Assembly (NCBI RefSeq): GCF_001685355.1
Contig: NZ_CP016438.1
Coordinates: 9,052,001 to 9,116,000 of the forward strand
Reading direction: 5' to 3'
Length of the DNA: 64,000 nucleotides
Source of the DNA: Streptomyces lincolnensis
GTDB lineage: Bacteria > Actinomycetota > Actinomycetes > Streptomycetales > Streptomycetaceae
A program made the translations under genes and the position numbers. The notes beneath the pieces were generated by a model. The model was not told where the DNA came from and did no database searches. It saw only the letters and a list, made by a program, of their open reading frames with translations. This document shows, piece by piece, positions 24,685 through 31,942 of this stretch (its first letter is position 1; every line of letters begins with the position of its first letter).

Positions 24685-25145
24685 CAACCAGGACCCCGGC
24701 GTCCCCCGGCCGGAGCATCGGCGAAGTCGCGGGCCGCTTCGACGTCGCCGTGTCCACCCTGCGCTGGTGGGAGCGGTGCGGTCTGCTCACCCCGGCCCGA
24801 CTCTCCGGGCGGCGCGTGTACGACGACGCCGACATACGCCGTATCGCACTGATCCAGCTCCTGCAGAAGACCGCGATGATGAGCCTGCCGGAGATCTCCG
24901 CCCTGCTCGACGGCACCGGCAAGGACCAGGACTGGCGTACGGCGGTGGGAGCGCGCGTCGCCGAGTGCGAGGCGCAGCTCGCCCGGCTGACCGCTGCCCA
25001 CGCCTACCTCACCCATCTGCTGTCCTGCCCGAACGACCACCCCACCGACCAATGCCCGCACCTGGCCGAGGAGATCGGCACCTACCTCGCCACCGGCCGC
25101 GTACCGGCGCCGCCGGACAGTGCCGGTGACACGCCTGTGGCGTGA
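24681..25145 (+). CDS. MerR-family transcriptional regulator
   Basis: 154 residues. N-terminal winged helix (SIGEVAGRFDVAVSTLRWWERCGLLTPARLSGRRVYDDADIRRIALI, about 11-60), coiled-coil helix, and a C-terminal CPNDHPTDQCPHL segment whose Cys and His residues could bind metal or be redox-active. This subgroup is common in actinobacteria next to efflux pumps. Start ATG 24681 is next to its likely operator, so the mRNA may be leaderless. Its stop abuts the convergent def gene with no gap. Confidence 0.9.
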   Translation: MSTRTPASPGRSIGEVAGRFDVAVSTLRWWERCGLLTPARLSGRRVYDDADIRRIALIQLLQKTAMMSLPEISALLDGTGKDQDWRTAVGARVAECEAQLARLTAAHAYLTHLLSCPNDHPTDQCPHLAEEIGTYLATGRVPAPPDSAGDTPVA

Positions 25146-25793
25146 CTACGGAAGGTCGAAGCCCAGCGACTCCGCCGCCTCCCGGGGCGTCGGCTGGGTC
25201 CACCGCTCCGCCATCGCCCGGCTCGACGACAGGGACCGCAGGTCCGCGCGGTCGAGGTAGAGCGTGCCGTCGAGGTGGTCGGTCTCGTGCTGGACGATCC
25301 GGGCGGGCCAGCCGCTGAAGACCTCGTCCACCGGCCGGCCGCTCTCGTCCTCGCACGTCAGCCGCACCTCGGCGGGCCGGGCCACCACCGCCTGCCAGCC
25401 GGGCACACTCAGACAGCCCTCGAAGAACGCGGCCCGGACGGTGCCCAGCGGCTCGTAGGACGGGTTGACCAGCACCCGGAACGGCTGCGGCACCCGTCCG
25501 CGGGCCAGCCGTACCTCCTCGGGAACCGGCGCGGGATCCTCGATGACCGCGATACGCAGCGGCACCCCCACCTGGGGCGCGGCCAGGCCCACGCCCGGCG
25601 CCGCGTGCATCGTCACGCGCAGGGCCTCGACGAAGCGGGCGAGGAGGGCGGGGTCCAGCTGGCCGTCGAAGGGCTCGGTGCCGCGCCGCAGCACGGGCTC
25701 CCCGGCCTCGACGATGGTCAACGGCCCGTCCGTGGAGAGGAGTTCCTCGACGAGGTCGGCGACGGGGACGTGATCACGGGGAGAGGAAACCAT
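25146..25793 (-). CDS. def: Peptide deformylase
   Basis: 215 residues. All three deformylase motifs are intact: GVGLAAPQ (67-74), EGCLSVPG (Cys127 is the metal ligand) and QHETDHLDG (His169, Glu170, His173). It removes the formyl group from nascent proteins in the cytosol. An N-terminal extension of about 25 residues before LTIVEAGEPVLRR and a C-terminal tail make it somewhat longer than E. coli Def, as in other actinobacterial paralogues. Streptomyces usually has several def genes; this one is monocistronic, so it may be an accessory copy. Confidence 0.93.
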   Translation of the reverse strand: MVSSPRDHVPVADLVEELLSTDGPLTIVEAGEPVLRRGTEPFDGQLDPALLARFVEALRVTMHAAPGVGLAAPQVGVPLRIAVIEDPAPVPEEVRLARGRVPQPFRVLVNPSYEPLGTVRAAFFEGCLSVPGWQAVVARPAEVRLTCEDESGRPVDEVFSGWPARIVQHETDHLDGTLYLDRADLRSLSSSRAMAERWTQPTPREAAESLGFDLP

Positions 25794-25940
25794 CGCGCCA
25801 GCATGCCACGGAGCCTCACCGGACCCCGCACCACCATGTGACGCAGGTCACTCGCATGCGCGGGAACTCGACACCGCCTTCCCCCGACATCTGGAAGGCC
25901 ACAACCGAGAAACGTCCCCTGCCCAGGGAGAACCCCGCCG

Positions 25941-27344
25941 ATGTCCACCGCTCCCTCGCCCACCACGGACGAGGCCCCGCAGCCCGCCGCCGAACCGGCG
26001 TCGACCCGCAGCAGATGGGCCCCGCTCCGCCCGCTGATCCTGCGGCTGCACTTCTACGCGGGAGTGCTCGTCGCTCCGTTCCTGCTCGTCGCGGCCCTCA
26101 CCGGCTTCCTGTACGCCGGCTCGTTCCAGGCGGAGAAACTCGTCTACGCCGACGAGCTGACCGTCTCCGCCGTCGGCGACGCCAAGCTGCCGATATCCGA
26201 ACAGGTGACAGCCGCCCGCAAGGCACACCCCGAGGGCTCGGTCGCGGCAGTACGGCCCTCGCCCGCGGACGACGCGACCACCAGGGTGCTGCTGTCCGGC
26301 GTCGAGGGCGTCGACCCGACCCACACGCTCGCCGTGTTCGTCGACCCGTACACCGCGCAGGTCAAGGGTTCGCTCGAACAGTACGGCTCGACCGGCGCGC
26401 TCCCCCTGCGCACCTGGATCGACGAGTTCCACCGCGATCTGCACCTGGGCCAGACCGGCCGCCTCTACAGCGAACTCGCCGCCAGCTGGCTGGCCGTGAT
26501 CGCGCTCGGCGGGCTCGCGCTGTGGTTCTCCCGCCGCCGTGCCCGGCGCAAGCTGCGCGGCACCAGCGGCCGCCGCCGCACCCTCGGGCTGCACGGCACC
26601 GTCGGGGCCTGGGCGGCGACCGGGTTCCTGTTCCTGTCGGCGACCGGACTGACCTGGTCGACCTACGCCGGGGCGAACATCGACGAGCTGCGCACCTCGC
26701 TCGGGCAGGCCACCCCGTCGGTCACGGCGACGGCCGGCGGCGACCACACGGGCCACGGAGCCTCCGCCACGGCCGGGGACGCCGCCCACGGGGTCGGCCT
26801 CGACAAGGTCCTGTCCGCCGCCCGTGCCGAGGGCCTGGGCGACCCCGTCGAGATCGTCCCGCCCGCCGACGCCTCGTCCGCGTACGTCGTCAAGCAGGTC
26901 CAGCGCAGCTGGCCCGAGAAGCAGGACGCGGTCGCGGTCGACCCGGCCACCGGCGAGGTCGCCGACGTCCTGCGGTTCGCCGACTACCCTCTGCTGGCCA
27001 AGCTGACCCGCTGGGGCATCGACCTGCACACGGGAACCCTCTTCGGCCTGGTCAACCAGATCGCCCTGATGCTCCTCGCGCTCTCCCTGATCCTGCTGAT
27101 CGTCTGGGGCTACCGCATGTGGTGGCAGCGTGGCCGCGGCTCCGCCTTCGGCCGCCCGATCCCACGCGGCGCCTGGCAGCAGGTACCCCCGCAGATCCTG
27201 CTGCCGTGCGTGGCGGCCATCGCCGTCGTCGGCTACTTCGTGCCGCTGCTGGGCATTCCGCTGGCTGCGTTCATCGCGGTGGACGTAGTCCTTGGGGAGA
27301 TCGCCCATCGGCGGGGGCGGGCGAACGGGGTCGGCGTGGGGTGA
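25941..27344 (+). CDS. PepSY-associated transmembrane protein
   Basis: 467 residues. Four main membrane segments (about 37-60, 185-205, 230-250, 375-400) plus a C-terminal hydrophobic pair. PepSY-type external regions lie between them (EQVTAARKAHPEGSVAAVRPSP, DPYTAQVKG; later VDPATGEVADVLRFADYP). Motifs HFYAGVLVAPFLLVAALTG, HRDLHLG and GLHGTVGAWAATGFLFLSATGL supply the conserved membrane histidines of this family, often linked to ferric-siderophore reduction. A His-rich stretch (GGDHTGHGASATAGDAAHG) may bind metal. A role in iron or copper handling is inference. Confidence 0.88.
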   Translation: MSTAPSPTTDEAPQPAAEPASTRSRWAPLRPLILRLHFYAGVLVAPFLLVAALTGFLYAGSFQAEKLVYADELTVSAVGDAKLPISEQVTAARKAHPEGSVAAVRPSPADDATTRVLLSGVEGVDPTHTLAVFVDPYTAQVKGSLEQYGSTGALPLRTWIDEFHRDLHLGQTGRLYSELAASWLAVIALGGLALWFSRRRARRKLRGTSGRRRTLGLHGTVGAWAATGFLFLSATGLTWSTYAGANIDELRTSLGQATPSVTATAGGDHTGHGASATAGDAAHGVGLDKVLSAARAEGLGDPVEIVPPADASSAYVVKQVQRSWPEKQDAVAVDPATGEVADVLRFADYPLLAKLTRWGIDLHTGTLFGLVNQIALMLLALSLILLIVWGYRMWWQRGRGSAFGRPIPRGAWQQVPPQILLPCVAAIAVVGYFVPLLGIPLAAFIAVDVVLGEIAHRRGRANGVGVG

Positions 27345-27365
27345 CGGGGCCTGCTCGGGACGTGG

Positions 27366-27401
27366 TTCGAGCCCGGCTCCTGTTCGGGGGCCGGGCTCGA
27401 A
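27366..27401. terminator. Bidirectional hairpin terminator
   Basis: TTCGAGCCCGG (27366-27376) with its exact 11-base complement (27391-27401), between convergent genes. Confidence 0.85.
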
Positions 27402-27450
27402 ATGACGCGTGGGACCGTGACGACGGGTGCTTCGAACTTCAGGGACTTCT

Positions 27451-27798
27451 TCAGAGCTGCTCGAAGTCGCCCGCGAGCGCGGAGGCGAGGCGCAGATGCG
27501 GCTCCGCCTCCTCCCGCCGACCCTGTCGCTCCAGGGTGCGGCCGAGCATCAGCCGCGCGTAGTGCTCCACCGGGTCCCGCTCGACGATGACACGCAACTC
27601 GGTCTCCGCGCGGCGCAGTTGGGCCGAGTGATAGTAGGCGCGGGCCAGCAGCAGCTGTGGGCCGGTCTGTTCCGGCACCTCCTCGACCAGGCCGCCCAGT
27701 ACGCGCGCCGCGGCGGCGTAGTCCTTGGCGTCGAAGAACATCCGGGCACGCTCCCAGCGCTCCGCCGGTGTCCCGTGGTCGTAGTACGTCGTGTTCAC
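27451..27798 (-). CDS. Tetratricopeptide-repeat protein
   Basis: 115 residues made mainly of three TPR-like helical pairs (AERWERARMFFDAKDYAAAARVLGGLVEE; GPQLLLARAYYHSAQLRRAETELRVIVER; EHYARLMLGRTLERQGRREEAEPHLRLA). It is probably a small protein-protein interaction module; the partner is unknown. GTG 27798 is preferred because AGGAGG lies seven bases before it; the ATG further upstream has no site. Confidence 0.85.
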   Translation of the reverse strand: MNTTYYDHGTPAERWERARMFFDAKDYAAAARVLGGLVEEVPEQTGPQLLLARAYYHSAQLRRAETELRVIVERDPVEHYARLMLGRTLERQGRREEAEPHLRLASALAGDFEQL

Positions 27799-27865
27799 CG
27801 CTGACCTCCTTCGCGTGCTCCAACCGTGCGAGACGGTGGAACATTCCACTGTCCCGCCGCTGCTG

Positions 27866-28312
27866 CTACCGGGACAGGGCGGCCAACTCCTTGTTCGCCC
27901 GCTCGGTGACCAGGGTCAGGACACGCCCGGCCGCGGCCAGATCCTCGGCGGGGATTCCGGCGTAGATCCGGGCGGAGATCTCTGCCGTCTCGGCGGAGGT
28001 CGCGGCGTACAGGTCCCGCCCGCTGTCGGTGACCCGCACGAGGGACGCCTCCGGCGCCAGCAGCCCCTTGGCGATCAGCGCCTCTACGGCACCCTGCGCC
28101 TCGACCGGGTCGACCTTGAGGCCGTCTACGACCTGGCGGACCAGTTCGTCACGCTCGACGGGGGCGTCGGCAACCGCGGCCGGGCGCAGGGTGACCAGCT
28201 GCTGGAACGTGACGCCGTAGCGGGGCAGCAAGGACTCCACGATCGCGCGGCCGGCGTAGTGGGCAAGGCCGATGACGCGGCCGTTGACGGTGGGGGTGGT
28301 GGCGGTGGTCAT
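27866..28312 (-). CDS. MarR-like winged-helix regulator
   Basis: 148 residues. The RVIGLAHYAGRAIVESLLPRYGVTFQQLVTLR start and the EAQGAVEALIAKGLLAPEASLVRVTDSGRDLYAA wing are MarR-like. It has a good GAGGAG site before ATG 28312. It is divergent from the pirin gene across an AT-rich island with a direct repeat, and probably controls both genes. Pirin-MarR pairs are often tied to quinone or flavonoid stress (family knowledge, weakly applied). Confidence 0.82.
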   Translation of the reverse strand: MTTATTPTVNGRVIGLAHYAGRAIVESLLPRYGVTFQQLVTLRPAAVADAPVERDELVRQVVDGLKVDPVEAQGAVEALIAKGLLAPEASLVRVTDSGRDLYAATSAETAEISARIYAGIPAEDLAAAGRVLTLVTERANKELAALSR

Positions 28313-28363
28313 GAGGACTCCTCGACGACTGGCTTGGGATACCCGGTCAGGTCATTTACTGTA

Positions 28364-28389
28364 CATGGCGATTATATCCATGGCTATTA
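28364..28389. promoter_or_regulatory. Direct-repeat operator and -10 in the marR/pirin divergent region
   Basis: CATGGCGATTA (28364-28374) is repeated as CATGGCTATTA (28379-28389), 15 bp apart. The first repeat contains, on the minus strand, a consensus TATAAT (28371-28376), the likely -10 of the marR gene. This is an AT-rich island in GC-rich DNA. Confidence 0.5.
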
Positions 28390-28408
28390 AATGGTGACGG
28401 CTCGTCGG

Positions 28409-28438
28409 CCTGACGCGGAAGAGCGCACGGGGCTAGGT
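28409..28438 (+). promoter_or_regulatory. Leaderless-type promoter of the pirin gene
   Basis: -35-like CTGACG (about 28409-28414), 18-bp spacer, -10 TAGGTT (28433-28438), then eight bases to ATG 28447. Confidence 0.5.
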
Positions 28439-28446
28439 TGAGCGGC

Positions 28447-29412
28447 ATGAGCAATCTTGATCGGGCGCCGGTTCCCGCCCTGTGCGGCGGCCGCGGTTTC
28501 GTGGTGGCGGAGCCGGTGCGTGAACTCCTCAGCCCGCGCCGCGTCAAGCTCGGCGAGTCCACCGAGGTCCGCCGACTGCTGCCCAACCTGGGCCGACGCA
28601 TGGTGGGCGCGTGGTGCTTCGTGGATCACTACGGCCCCGACGACATCGCCGACGAGCCCGGTATGCAGGTGCCACCCCACCCGCACATGGGGCTCCAGAC
28701 GGTGAGCTGGCTGCACGAGGGAGAGGTGCTGCACCGCGACTCCACCGGCAGCCTCCAGACCATCCGCCCCCGCGAACTGGGCCTGATGACCTCCGGCCGG
28801 GCGATCAGCCACTCCGAGGAGAGCCCCGGGTCGCATGCCCGCTTCCTGCACGGCGCCCAGCTCTGGGTCGCCCTCCCGGACGGCCACCGCCACACCGAGC
28901 CGCACTTCGAGCACCACGCCGAGCTGCCCCACATCACGGCACCGGGCCTGACGGCCACGCTCATCCTCGGCTCCCTCGACGGCGCCACCTCGCCCGGTAC
29001 GGCGTACACCCCGATCGTCGGCGCCGACCTCACCCTCGCCCACGGCGCCGACGTACGCCTGCCGCTGGAACCGGACTTCGAGTACGCCGTGCTCTCCATG
29101 TCCGGCGAGGCCCACGTGGACGGCGTGCCGCTTCTGCCGGGCTCGATGCTCTACCTCGGCTGCGGCCGCACCGAACTGCCCCTGCGCGCCGTGTCGGACG
29201 CGGGCCTGATGCTCCTGGGCGGCGAGCCGTTCGAGGAGGAGCTGATCATGTTCTGGAACTGGATCGGGCGGACCCAGGAGGAGATCGAGCAGGCTCGTCG
29301 GGACTGGATGGAAGGGTCGCGGTTCGGGGAGGTGAAGGGGTACGACGGGGCTCCACTGCCCGCACCGGACCTGCCTCCGGTGCCGTTGAAACCGCGGGGA
29401 AGGATGCGATGA
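28447..29412 (+). CDS. Pirin-family protein (bicupin)
   Basis: 321 residues. The N-terminal cupin holds the pirin metal ligands in PPHPHMGLQTVSWLHEGEVLHRDS (two His, then His and Glu further on), and the RAISHSEE motif follows. The C-terminal cupin is degenerate. Bacterial pirins have been described as quercetinases, redox sensors or regulators of pyruvate metabolism; the role here is open. ATG 28447 is chosen from promoter spacing. It is divergent from the MarR gene. Confidence 0.9.
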   Translation: MSNLDRAPVPALCGGRGFVVAEPVRELLSPRRVKLGESTEVRRLLPNLGRRMVGAWCFVDHYGPDDIADEPGMQVPPHPHMGLQTVSWLHEGEVLHRDSTGSLQTIRPRELGLMTSGRAISHSEESPGSHARFLHGAQLWVALPDGHRHTEPHFEHHAELPHITAPGLTATLILGSLDGATSPGTAYTPIVGADLTLAHGADVRLPLEPDFEYAVLSMSGEAHVDGVPLLPGSMLYLGCGRTELPLRAVSDAGLMLLGGEPFEEELIMFWNWIGRTQEEIEQARRDWMEGSRFGEVKGYDGAPLPAPDLPPVPLKPRGRMR

Positions 29413-29438
29413 CCTGCGGAAACGCGTCAGCGTTGGTG

Positions 29439-29478
29439 GCGGCAGGGCGGCAGGGCGGCAGGGCGGCAGGGCGGCAGG
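29439..29478 (+). repeat. Tandem repeat, 5 x GCGGCAGG
   Basis: Five perfect head-to-tail copies of an 8-bp unit, 27 bp after the pirin stop. Copy number is likely to vary between strains. Confidence 0.9.
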
Positions 29479-29742
29479 GCGGCAGGTGGTCGGGTGGTTC
29501 TCGCTGTCTTCCACCTGCTTGTCGGAAGGCGTCCAAGCAGCCGGCCGGCTCAGGCCGGTGCGGTTCGCGATTCCACGGTGTGGCTGTCTGTGGGCGGCTG
29601 AGGCAGGACTCATGCTGAACTGATACTGACTTTGCTGACGCCTCGTCAGGCTTGGGTGAGGGGATCTTCTCCAAGCTTCGGGGCTCGCGCGCAGGTGTTT
29701 GCGGGTTCTGTGGTGGCCGGATCGATGCTGACCTGGCCGGCG

Positions 29743-30165
29743 GTCGGCTCGGGCGTTGCGGAGGGACGGCGCTGCTCGCATGTGTTCGGCGCGGTCCTGG
29801 ACACCTTGAAGGTGCCCCGGCCGGCGTGGGACGTCCGCGCTCCAGACTCGAAGCCGTCATCGCGCACAGGGCGTATTCGTCGCGGGGGATGCGCCAGGTC
29901 CTGCGCCGGCGTGGCATCCGGGCGGTCGTCCCGGAACGGACAGACCGGAAAGCCGACCGGGTCCGGCGTGGACGGGTCGGTGGCAGGCCCCCGGCCTTCG
30001 ACCGCAAGCTCTGCAAGGCCCGCAACGCCGTCGGACGCTGCTTCGCCCGGTTCAAGTGGTTCCGGGCGATCGTGACCCGCTTCGACGAACTCGCCGCCCG
30101 CTACCGGGCCGGACTGCACCTCGTCCCACTCATCCTCTGGCTCCGCGAACCCCACCAAGATCATG
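29743..30165 (+). pseudogene. Inactivated IS5-family (DDE) transposase remnant
   Basis: Only the C-terminal half is recognisable. One frame gives VFGAVLDTLKVPRP; after a frameshift near 29825 the next gives RSRLEAVIAHRAYSS, RRRGIRAVVPERTD, GRVGGRPPAFDRKLCKARN and FDELAARYRAGLHLVPLILWL, the standard IS5-type C-terminus. The catalytic glutamate of the third DDE motif (normally RNxVERCFxRLK) is replaced by glycine (NAVGRCFARFK). The N-terminal catalytic part is gone and no terminal inverted repeats were found. It is therefore long dead. Confidence 0.8.
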
Positions 30166-30440
30166 TGCCGGGTGGGCCTGGCGCCGTGCGCTCAACTCGC
30201 CTGGAGCGGCGTGGCATTGACAACACCTTGTGCGCTCTGTCGCGTTTCAGGTTGATCACGCAGGCAGCAGCCCGGACGACGCCGGTCTGCCGTGCCCAGC
30301 GCCGGCCGCAAGGTGGCCAAGGCGCTGCGCTCCCCGTCCGCACGCCAGTTGGCACACTGACGTCGAACCGTTGACATGGGGGCCCGTATCTTCTCCGCGC
30401 CATGGTCGTTGGGAAACCCGGTCGTGGTTGGTCCGGTTGC

Positions 30441-31061
30441 ATGGGGGAGGCGGGGGTGGAGGTCAGGGATGTGCATCATGCCTACCGTCAGCGTGTGGTC
30501 CTGCGGGGCATTGACATACGGCTTCGGGCAGGGACGTTGTGTGGGATCGTCGGGGAGAACGGCGCCGGCAAATCAACTCTTCTGAAGATCCTTTCCGGTG
30601 AGATGCGGCCCTCACGCGGCACGGTCCGTCATGGTGGTCGGTTCGGTTACTGCCCGCAGCACGTGGTCCTCAACGACGCGCTGACTGTCCGGCAGCACTT
30701 GAGGTTCTTCCAGAGGGCCTATCGGCTGACCGATCTGCGGTACGCCGAGCAGGTGATGGACGTGCTGGGGTTCGCCGGTTACGCCGATGAGCGGGCAGGG
30801 ACTCTCAGCGGCGGGACGCGGCAGAAGCTGAACGTGACGCTGGCGCTGATGCACGATCCGCAGGTGCTCTTGCTGGACGAGCCGTATCAGGGGTTCGACT
30901 GGGACACCTACCAGCGATTCTGGGATCTCGCCGTGCGGCTGCGCGATGCGGGACGTTCGGTCCTGGTCGTCTCCCACCTGGCGTACGACACCGAGCGCCT
31001 GGACGAGTTGTGGCGTCTGGACGCCGGGGTACTCCGCCCGGACCAGGCGGTGACCACGTGA
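30441..31061 (+). CDS. ABC transporter ATP-binding protein (export-type)
   Basis: 206 residues, one ATPase domain. Walker A GENGAGKST, signature LSGGTRQK, Walker B LLLDEPYQG and an H-loop in VVSHLAYD are all intact. The short length resembles CcmA/drug-export ATPases. Start is ATG 30441; GTG 30456, after a GGGAGGCGGGG site, is an alternative. Its stop overlaps the GTG of the membrane gene. Together with that gene and the prenyltransferase fusion it forms a three-gene operon, so it probably powers movement of a product or lipid-linked intermediate made by the fusion protein (inference). Confidence 0.9.
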   Translation: MGEAGVEVRDVHHAYRQRVVLRGIDIRLRAGTLCGIVGENGAGKSTLLKILSGEMRPSRGTVRHGGRFGYCPQHVVLNDALTVRQHLRFFQRAYRLTDLRYAEQVMDVLGFAGYADERAGTLSGGTRQKLNVTLALMHDPQVLLLDEPYQGFDWDTYQRFWDLAVRLRDAGRSVLVVSHLAYDTERLDELWRLDAGVLRPDQAVTT

Positions 31062-31927
31062 GGTTTCACTTGACCCGGTTCGCTCTCGCCACCGGATTCG
31101 CGCTGACCGAGCACGGCCGCAACCGGTTCGCCATGGCCCTCGTGACCCTGTTCGTCCCCCTGTGGACGACCCTTGCCTACCTGGCCATGCCCAACACCCG
31201 GGCGCACATGCGCCTGCGTGCCACCGGGGAGACGCTGGCGCCCCACGGCAACGAACTGACCGAGATCAGCGGCGCGCTCAACGCGGTCACCCTGATCACC
31301 GGATTCATGATGTTCGCCGCCACCTTCTCCGGAAACCGCTTCGACCGCCGACTGGCGATGGCCGGCTACCCCCGCGCCCACCTCGTCCTGGCCAAGGTCA
31401 CCGCACTGGCTCTGGTCTCGGCGGCGGTCGCCGCCTACGCCACGGCGGTGACCTGCCTGGTCTGGACCCCCCGGCAGCCTCTGCTGCTCGCCGCCGCGCT
31501 GTTCAGCGCCGGGCTCACCTACGGCGCCCTCGGCGTCGGCTTCGGCTCGGTGCTGCGCCGGGAGGTCGAGGGCATGTTCGCCATCGTGATGACCAGCATC
31601 ATCGACCTCGCGCTGCAGAACCCGGTCACCAGCTCCGGGGCCGACAACCCGGTCATGCGCTACCTGCCCTCCTACGGAGCCATGCAGGTCAGCACGGCGG
31701 CGGGGTTCTCCACACACCCGGTGCCGCGCCATCTGGCCATCCAGCTCACCTGGTTCGCGGGAGCTGCCCTGATCGCCCTGATGGGCTTCTGCCGCAGCAC
31801 CCGCAGCGCCCTGCCCGTCACCACACAGTCCCCTGAGCCTGTGCCGGGAAGCGGTGCCGGCTCCCTTCCCGCGCCGCGCCGAACTGCCGCGCCATCGGCT
31901 GCGGCGCCCGACACGGAAGCACCCTGA
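31058..31927 (+). CDS. ABC transporter membrane protein
   Basis: 289 residues with about six hydrophobic segments (for example AMALVTLFVPLWTTLAYLAM, LITGFMMFAATFSG, VTALALVSAAVAAYATAVTCLVW, LIALMGF) and a hydrophilic Pro/Ser-rich C-terminal tail from about residue 250. It resembles ABC-2-type permeases in topology but I do not recognise a named subfamily. It is translationally coupled to the ATPase gene (GTGA overlap) and followed after 15 bp by the fusion gene. Predicted partner: the 30441 ATPase, with which it would form a homodimeric exporter. Confidence 0.8.
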   Translation: MRFHLTRFALATGFALTEHGRNRFAMALVTLFVPLWTTLAYLAMPNTRAHMRLRATGETLAPHGNELTEISGALNAVTLITGFMMFAATFSGNRFDRRLAMAGYPRAHLVLAKVTALALVSAAVAAYATAVTCLVWTPRQPLLLAAALFSAGLTYGALGVGFGSVLRREVEGMFAIVMTSIIDLALQNPVTSSGADNPVMRYLPSYGAMQVSTAAGFSTHPVPRHLAIQLTWFAGAALIALMGFCRSTRSALPVTTQSPEPVPGSGAGSLPAPRRTAAPSAAAPDTEAP

Positions 31928-31942
31928 GGTCCACGTCCCGAG

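Larger units (their letters stand above)
29413..30440. other. Gene-poor region with tandem repeat and dead transposase
   Basis: About 1 kb between the pirin gene and the ABC ATPase gene without an intact gene. It contains the 8-bp tandem repeat (29439-29478), about 250 bp of unassigned sequence, the transposase remnant (29743-30165), and about 270 bp with no recognisable feature except an isolated TTGACA at 30371-30376 that could be a -35 for the downstream operon. Confidence 0.7.

Noticed and set aside
27799..27849. Longer TPR protein starting at the upstream ATG
   Set aside because: No ribosome site there, whereas GTG 27798 has AGGAGG at ideal spacing.
30371..30392. Promoter for the prenyl cassette from TTGACA at 30371
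   Set aside because: The only -10-like sequence (TATCTT) is 10 bp away, too close; no correctly spaced partner was seen.
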